Below are positions 58,831 to 64,000 of a stretch of 64,000 nucleotides of DNA, piece after piece; positions within the stretch are counted from its first letter, which is position 1, and every line of letters begins with the position of its first letter. The stretch is from Macrotrachela quadricornifera. Its lineage: Eukaryota; Rotifera; Eurotatoria; Philodinida; Philodinidae. The translations under genes and the position numbers were made by a program. The notes beneath the pieces were generated by a model that was given only the letters and a program-made list of their open reading frames with translations, did no database searches and was not told where the DNA came from. Location: the NCBI GenBank assembly GCA_022393335.1, contig JAJEKB010021158.1:1200604-1264603 (forward strand). Reading direction: 5' to 3'.

Positions 58831-60324
58831 ATGGCTGTTGAACCATGTGAAGAAGATTTCATTCTCGTACGTTTTGTCACAGTGAACGAAGAGACTTCTA
58901 ATCAAGATTTAAATCAACTAGAACCCACCTTTATGTACACCCAAATATTCAAGGATATTCTCCTTGAAATGGAATGTGACCAACAATCCATCAAGGATTT
59001 CACCACTTACTGCCGCAATGGAGACTACGGATCGCCAACCAATATTACTAAATTCGAGAATGAATATCATGTCCATTCACCAATCTGGTGGTACACTTCC
59101 CCATCATTCATTTATTTTATGCTCAATGGTGCTCTACGTCTGCTGGAGACAGACACTATCATTAATATGGGCTTCTTTATTCGTGATCTTCATCAACAAA
59201 TAAATCAATTACATCAACAACAGATGAGTAGTTACAATGGACAGCCACTCATAGTTTACCGAGGACAAAGTCTATCGAACGATGATTTTGAGAAACTTTG
59301 TAAAATAAAAGGTAATCTGATGTCTTTTAATAACTTTCTGTCCACAAGTACAAGCCGAGAAGATTCCCTTGGATACGCGGAAGCTGCCTTAATAGAAATC
59401 GATATGGTTGGCATACTTTTTCGAATGTCTGTTGATCCTTCTATCTCATCTGCTCCGTTCGCTTCCATCAAAGAATTTAGTTATTTCGCGCTGAACGGAG
59501 AAATCCTTTTCTCTATGCACACCGTCTTCCGTATTGGTGAAATTAAACAAATTGATAAAAGCAAGCCACTTTATCAAGTAGAACTTACACTAACATCAGA
59601 TGATGATCAACAACTTCGAACACTGACGAAATATATCCAAGAAGATGCACGTGGGACAGGATGGGAACGTATAGGCAATTTATTGCTTTACTTGAACAAG
59701 TCAGATAGAGCTGAAGAACTCTACACATTATTACTCGAACGGACATCCGACGAGAGTGATAAAGCATTTTATTATAATCAACTTGGATATGTCAAGAATG
59801 ATCAAGGTGATTATGATAAGGCCATCTGGTACTATGAAAGAGGACTTGAAATTCGTCAAAAAATTCTTTCTGAAAATCATCCTTTATTGGCTACTTCCTA
59901 CAACAACATCGGTGGGGTGTATGACAACATGGGAGAGTATTTAAAAGCACTTTCCTCTTACGAAAAAGCACTTGAAATTCGTCAAGAAACTCTTCCTGCA
60001 AATCATCCTTCATTGGCTATTTCTTATGACAACATCGGTTTGGTGTATGACAACATGGGAGAGTATTCAAAAGCACTTTCCTTTTACGAAAAAGCACTTG
60101 AGATCGATCAAAAAGCTTTTCCTGCAAATCATCCTTCATTGGGTACTTCCTACAACAACATCGGTTTGTTGTATAGAAGTATGGGCAACTATTCGAAAGC
60201 ACTCTTCTTGTATGAACGTGCTCTTAGCATTTGGCAAAGTTCATCACCTTCCAATCATCCAAATATTAAAACTGCGCGAGAGAATATAGAATTTGTGAAA
60301 AAGAAATTGAAAAATATTATTTGA
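58831..60324 (+). CDS. ADP-ribosyltransferase with kinesin-light-chain-type TPRs
   Basis: The frame from the first ATG gives 497 aa; in-frame sequence continues 54 bp upstream to a stop at 58774, so an upstream exon is possible. Residues about 80-245 are an ART domain of the R-S-E type: Arg in VYRGQS (about 144), FLSTSTS (about 171), and NGEILFSMHTVFRI with the catalytic Glu at about 224. The residue two before it is Asn rather than the Glu of the ExE motif. Residues about 313-485 are four 42-aa TPRs (YNNIGxVYDNMGEYxKALxxYEKALEI...LPxNHPSLA) of the kinesin-light-chain type. This ART-TPR pairing is a large family in bdelloid rotifers. It probably modifies a protein recruited by the TPRs; no signal peptide is seen. 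A hAT element ends 165 bp upstream. Confidence 0.88.
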   Translation: MAVEPCEEDFILVRFVTVNEETSNQDLNQLEPTFMYTQIFKDILLEMECDQQSIKDFTTYCRNGDYGSPTNITKFENEYHVHSPIWWYTSPSFIYFMLNGALRLLETDTIINMGFFIRDLHQQINQLHQQQMSSYNGQPLIVYRGQSLSNDDFEKLCKIKGNLMSFNNFLSTSTSREDSLGYAEAALIEIDMVGILFRMSVDPSISSAPFASIKEFSYFALNGEILFSMHTVFRIGEIKQIDKSKPLYQVELTLTSDDDQQLRTLTKYIQEDARGTGWERIGNLLLYLNKSDRAEELYTLLLERTSDESDKAFYYNQLGYVKNDQGDYDKAIWYYERGLEIRQKILSENHPLLATSYNNIGGVYDNMGEYLKALSSYEKALEIRQETLPANHPSLAISYDNIGLVYDNMGEYSKALSFYEKALEIDQKAFPANHPSLGTSYNNIGLLYRSMGNYSKALFLYERALSIWQSSSPSNHPNIKTARENIEFVKKKLKNII

Positions 60325-63300
60325 TAAATAAAGAAAAATCGCTTTCATTTAATTGAATCGCCTTCTTCTTTTTTATTCTTTCTCGCACGCACGTAAAGAG
60401 AAACTATCTGTAATAATTGAAATAGGATGGACACAAGCAACTGGAAAGACAATATATGTTATACAAGATGATTCATTTTATTTTATTAGTTTTCTTCAAT
60501 ATTCCCTATTTCTATGAGACGTTAGAAATTTCATTTGTTTCCATATGATTAGATAAAGCGTTGATTATTCTATCCAACGGTATAGTTTTTATTTGATTTA
60601 TCTCGTGTGTTAGTTAAAAAATGAGTAAGTTTCATAAAGCGGACCAAAAACATTTTCTGTCAAATTTGAGATGTCTTCAAATAACTCAAGTATTTATAAC
60701 GTATTGGACAAAGGAATATTTTTTATCCTTTTTATATAGTTAGATAGAGAATTCATTTGTCTATCGAACTATATATGTTTTATCAATTTATTTTCTACTT
60801 TGACTGAAAATTTTGTGTACATTTAACACGTTTTTTTTTTGACAAAACTTCTATTATTTGTTTTTGTCGAGTAAATTATGATCGTCTAGTTATATCGATC
60901 TTTTCCATTAATATACAATTCCTTAGCTTAGCAAATTCTCTATTAATTTATTTTATTTTAGCCTAATTTAGTTATAAAATCTTATAGCTAAATTTGAGAT
61001 GATAGGAATAGTATCGGAAATGAAGTAGTGCGAAAGTGTCTAAAATTCCAATAGTAAAATTTTATTTTCCCCTTGAATTCAAAACCGTTCCATTCAATAC
61101 TTAGTATAACTTTGTTTGAAGGTTCTCTTCCATATAAGAATAATTTCGCGACAATCGAACGTGATCTGAGTCGAGTATACGGTCACAAAAGTTTTTTTTT
61201 AACCAAGACATGTGATAAAACAAATGAAAAATATATCATTGGATAATATAATCAATACGCTATTTAATCATATAGAAATACAATAAACTGAAGAAAACTA
61301 GCAAAAATAAGTGAATCATCCTGCATATGACATTTATAACTGTGTTATTATTTTTTTTATATTTATTTTCTATGAAATGCACAATTGTGTGATAGTTTTA
61401 AGGAATAGGACAAAAGTAATTAGTTTCATCTTATAAGAATGATACATATTGAATAGACTATAGGTAAGTAAAGAAATGATAATATTGCTTGATTTAACTA
61501 GAAAATGAGAAACTAATTAAGATAAAAACAAGTTATGTTAAAATAATATATTAATAAATATCATATTGGTGCATACGAATTTTCACGTGTAAACAGATAA
61601 GAAACGAAGTTTTTTCTTTCATTTACAATTTTTTTCTGAATTTGTTCATTAATAATGAAGAAGAGAAAGATCTGCATAATGAACATGTCAATTGATGAAA
61701 TTATGAATAAAGAAAAAAAACAATTGTTGATGTTACCTTGAAGAAATCATTTTCATTGTTCATTTTTCTCACATGTTTCATTCGATCTAACTTTATATAT
61801 AACTTCAATATTAAATATAAAATAGATCTTGATATTTTGTTTATACAAAAAAAAATTATTATTCTTCAAATAACGAAATCATTAACTTATTTATTCTTTC
61901 ACAAGATTAATCAATGATGCTGATAAAGTTCTGAGAAATAACTTACGTCTTTCTATCTTCATAGATTCTATACCATGAAATAACAAGATAAACATATATT
62001 CAAAACATTTCTAAGAAAGATCATAATTAAAAATTGAAATAAATAATGTAACAATATATTCAGTTGCTTTATCTCTAATGTCATCAAATATAATATAAAA
62101 AGGTTGCATGAACGAAATTTTTATCTATCACGAGGAAGAAAACTATATTTAGAACTATGTAATTTGTCATTCTCGATCAATTTAAACTGTTAGAAAATTT
62201 TTAAATAAAATTCTAATTGTAGTATTTTTTTTAAACTGTCTCCTGAAACATCTTCTTTTATTAGAAGTTGTTGCCTCTTCTCTCTTTCTTTTATCTATTT
62301 GTCGAATATTCATTAGTGGATATATGCGGTGCCAATTTTCATTTGAAGATGCATAATCTGATTTTTTTTGTGTGCTTTCGCTTTAAACTCAATTTATTTA
62401 ATATCAAATGACTTATTAAAAAAAAATTCTTTATTATAAACTAATTTTTTTGTATCTGACATATTTCGGGATATCATAGAAATAATCTATGTAACATATT
62501 CATTCAAGATTGAATCCTAAATAAAACTTAAGATAAAGAAGTAATATTTGGATTTTTTTCTTGATTTCAAAATGACGAATATGATAATAGATTCTAAATT
62601 CTAGTTTAATAATTTTCTACTGACAAATAATGTCTATCTATGAAGAGAAAAATTCCATCACAAAAATCGATTATCGAAGTTCTCAAGTGATTGTATGTTT
62701 ATAAGATAAAAATCAAATTAACTATCCTTACTCATAAATTGTGGCGCTGTGGAGTTTAAAATTTGGAGCTCACTTTACTTGACCCCTTAACTCGATCTGT
62801 AAGAATGAGAAAATCAAGATAAAATAAATTTATTCTCTTCTCATTATCACTCATCAATTTGGAATAGTTATTGTTACTATAATCATTAATATTCTATTTG
62901 TATTAAATAGTTCTATTATATATATTCGATTATATTGTTTAATAAATAACGCATATGATACGGAATATATATATATATATATATATATGTTATTCTTGAT
63001 TTCACGAAAGATTAACAACTGATTGCATACTACTATTTAGTTTAGAATTTAATCGACATTTTTTCTATGAAAAATTTTAAATGATAACCAAACGTTTTTT
63101 CTAAACATTACGAATAGTTAAATCTAAATCAATAATTTTATTTTCGATTCTACTATCATTAAGTAATGATATTAATTGACAATAAATATAAATTTTATTT
63201 TTTATATCGCATATTTATAGGTTCATAATTGCATTCACTGATCTAAATGGATTATTCATGATTCATTTTGAAAAGAGATAAAAAATAACTTTGATTATAC

Positions 63301-64000
63301 TATCTAATTTTCGTTCAGTTTTATATCTTTGAATTTATATAAGAATGATTTTTATAATCAAATATAAATATACTGATGAACTATCAATGAAGAAATTCTT
63401 CAATTTTCTTTTTTACACACTGCAATGATGAAACATCTTACTAAAATTTTTTTCATAGTCAACTGTCGCAAATTATCAACTTAGATAATGAATCCGGAAT
63501 ACCTAAGCATTTATGTACGAATATTTAATAGGAGATTTTCTACTGCGAAATAAAAACAATCCAAATATCAATTTATTATATTAGATTTTATCGCACAATC
63601 AGAATTGATTGTTGTTTTTTAATAAAAATTCATATTATCAAATATTCGGAGACAAATATTAAAATATTTAAAATTGATAATCTAACTTAGTAAATTGTTA
63701 AAATTGATAATAAAAGAAAATATCAATGATTGATTATCTGTATTTCCATGAATACTCTACATTTTTATTTGTTATCAATAGTAATATTGTGTCAATTAAA
63801 ATTATTGAAAATAAAATTTATCTTTATTTTTGGTGAAATAAATACTGGTTAAAAAACTTTTTCGACTATAATAAAAAATTAGATTAGATAAATATTCAAA
63901 TGTAAACTGCCTAACCGATTGACCAAGAAATCATGTACATCGACGAAAAACTAAATGGTGATGATGTAAACTAGTTAAGTTTTGTATAAATTCTAGTATT
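60325..64000. other. Gene-free AT-rich 3' end of the window
   Basis: No reading frame longer than about 60 codons of coding quality, no RNA gene and no clear transposon ends were seen. An (AT)n microsatellite of about 25 bp lies at 62964-62988. Confidence 0.55.

Overview
This is a eukaryotic, AT-rich window with compact genes, short introns of about 45-70 bp bounded by gt...ag, and many transposon remnants. The gene content points to an invertebrate, most likely a bdelloid rotifer: an ADP-ribosyltransferase joined to kinesin-light-chain-type TPRs, an NHL-repeat protein, a glycine-rich-domain (DUF1399-type) protein, and tandem EF-hand genes. The species assignment is inference; no ribosomal or mitochondrial marker is present.

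Layout. 1-6.5 kb is gene-free and holds an 80-bp tandem repeat and a near-perfect hairpin. 6.54-7.52 kb is a glycine-rich-domain protein. 9.4-25.8 kb is the core of the window: five tandem plus-strand genes (A-E) for neuronal-calcium-sensor-type EF-hand proteins. Each has eight exons of 55/42/20/101/126/64/125/49 nt and encodes 193 aa. The repeating unit also carries an upstream block and, after copies B and C, a minus-strand hAT-transposase-like remnant. A mariner-like element and a hAT-like element have inserted into single copies, and the paralogous unit in each case shows the empty site. Copy D looks like a mosaic of B and C.

27.6-29 kb is a TIR-bounded element. 29.4-31.6 kb (minus) is a six-exon secreted protein of unknown family. 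33.2-36.2 kb (minus) is the most unusual gene: a 984-aa protein with a seven-bladed lectin-like propeller, a protein kinase domain with an intact catalytic core, a Gly/Ala-rich region and a C-terminal stretch resembling actinoporin-like pore-formers. 38.6-39.3 kb is a fold-back MITE with TA duplications; 39.4-39.5 kb is an intron-containing tRNA-Ile(UAU). 42.5-42.9 kb is a small cysteine-rich membrane or GPI-type protein.

44.5-49 kb is a nest of transposons: a hairpin-repeat region, GTGGCGTAACC-type ends, and a palindromic element split by a hAT element (8-bp TSD) that contains an array of 32-33-bp dyad repeats and a 100-N assembly gap. 49.5-50.4 kb (minus) is an NHL-repeat protein with a missing 5' exon. 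51.9-52.9 kb is a TIR-bounded minisatellite. 54.9-55.7 kb (minus) is a double-BTB (T1/KCTD-type) protein. 57.2-58.7 kb is a GC-rich-ended hAT element with a perfect 8-bp TSD, immediately upstream of the ART-TPR gene at 58.8-60.3 kb. 60.3-64 kb shows no gene.

There is no operon-like logic. The genes are independent, and the links between them come from tandem duplication and transposon insertion. All domain calls come from reading motifs; no database search was run.
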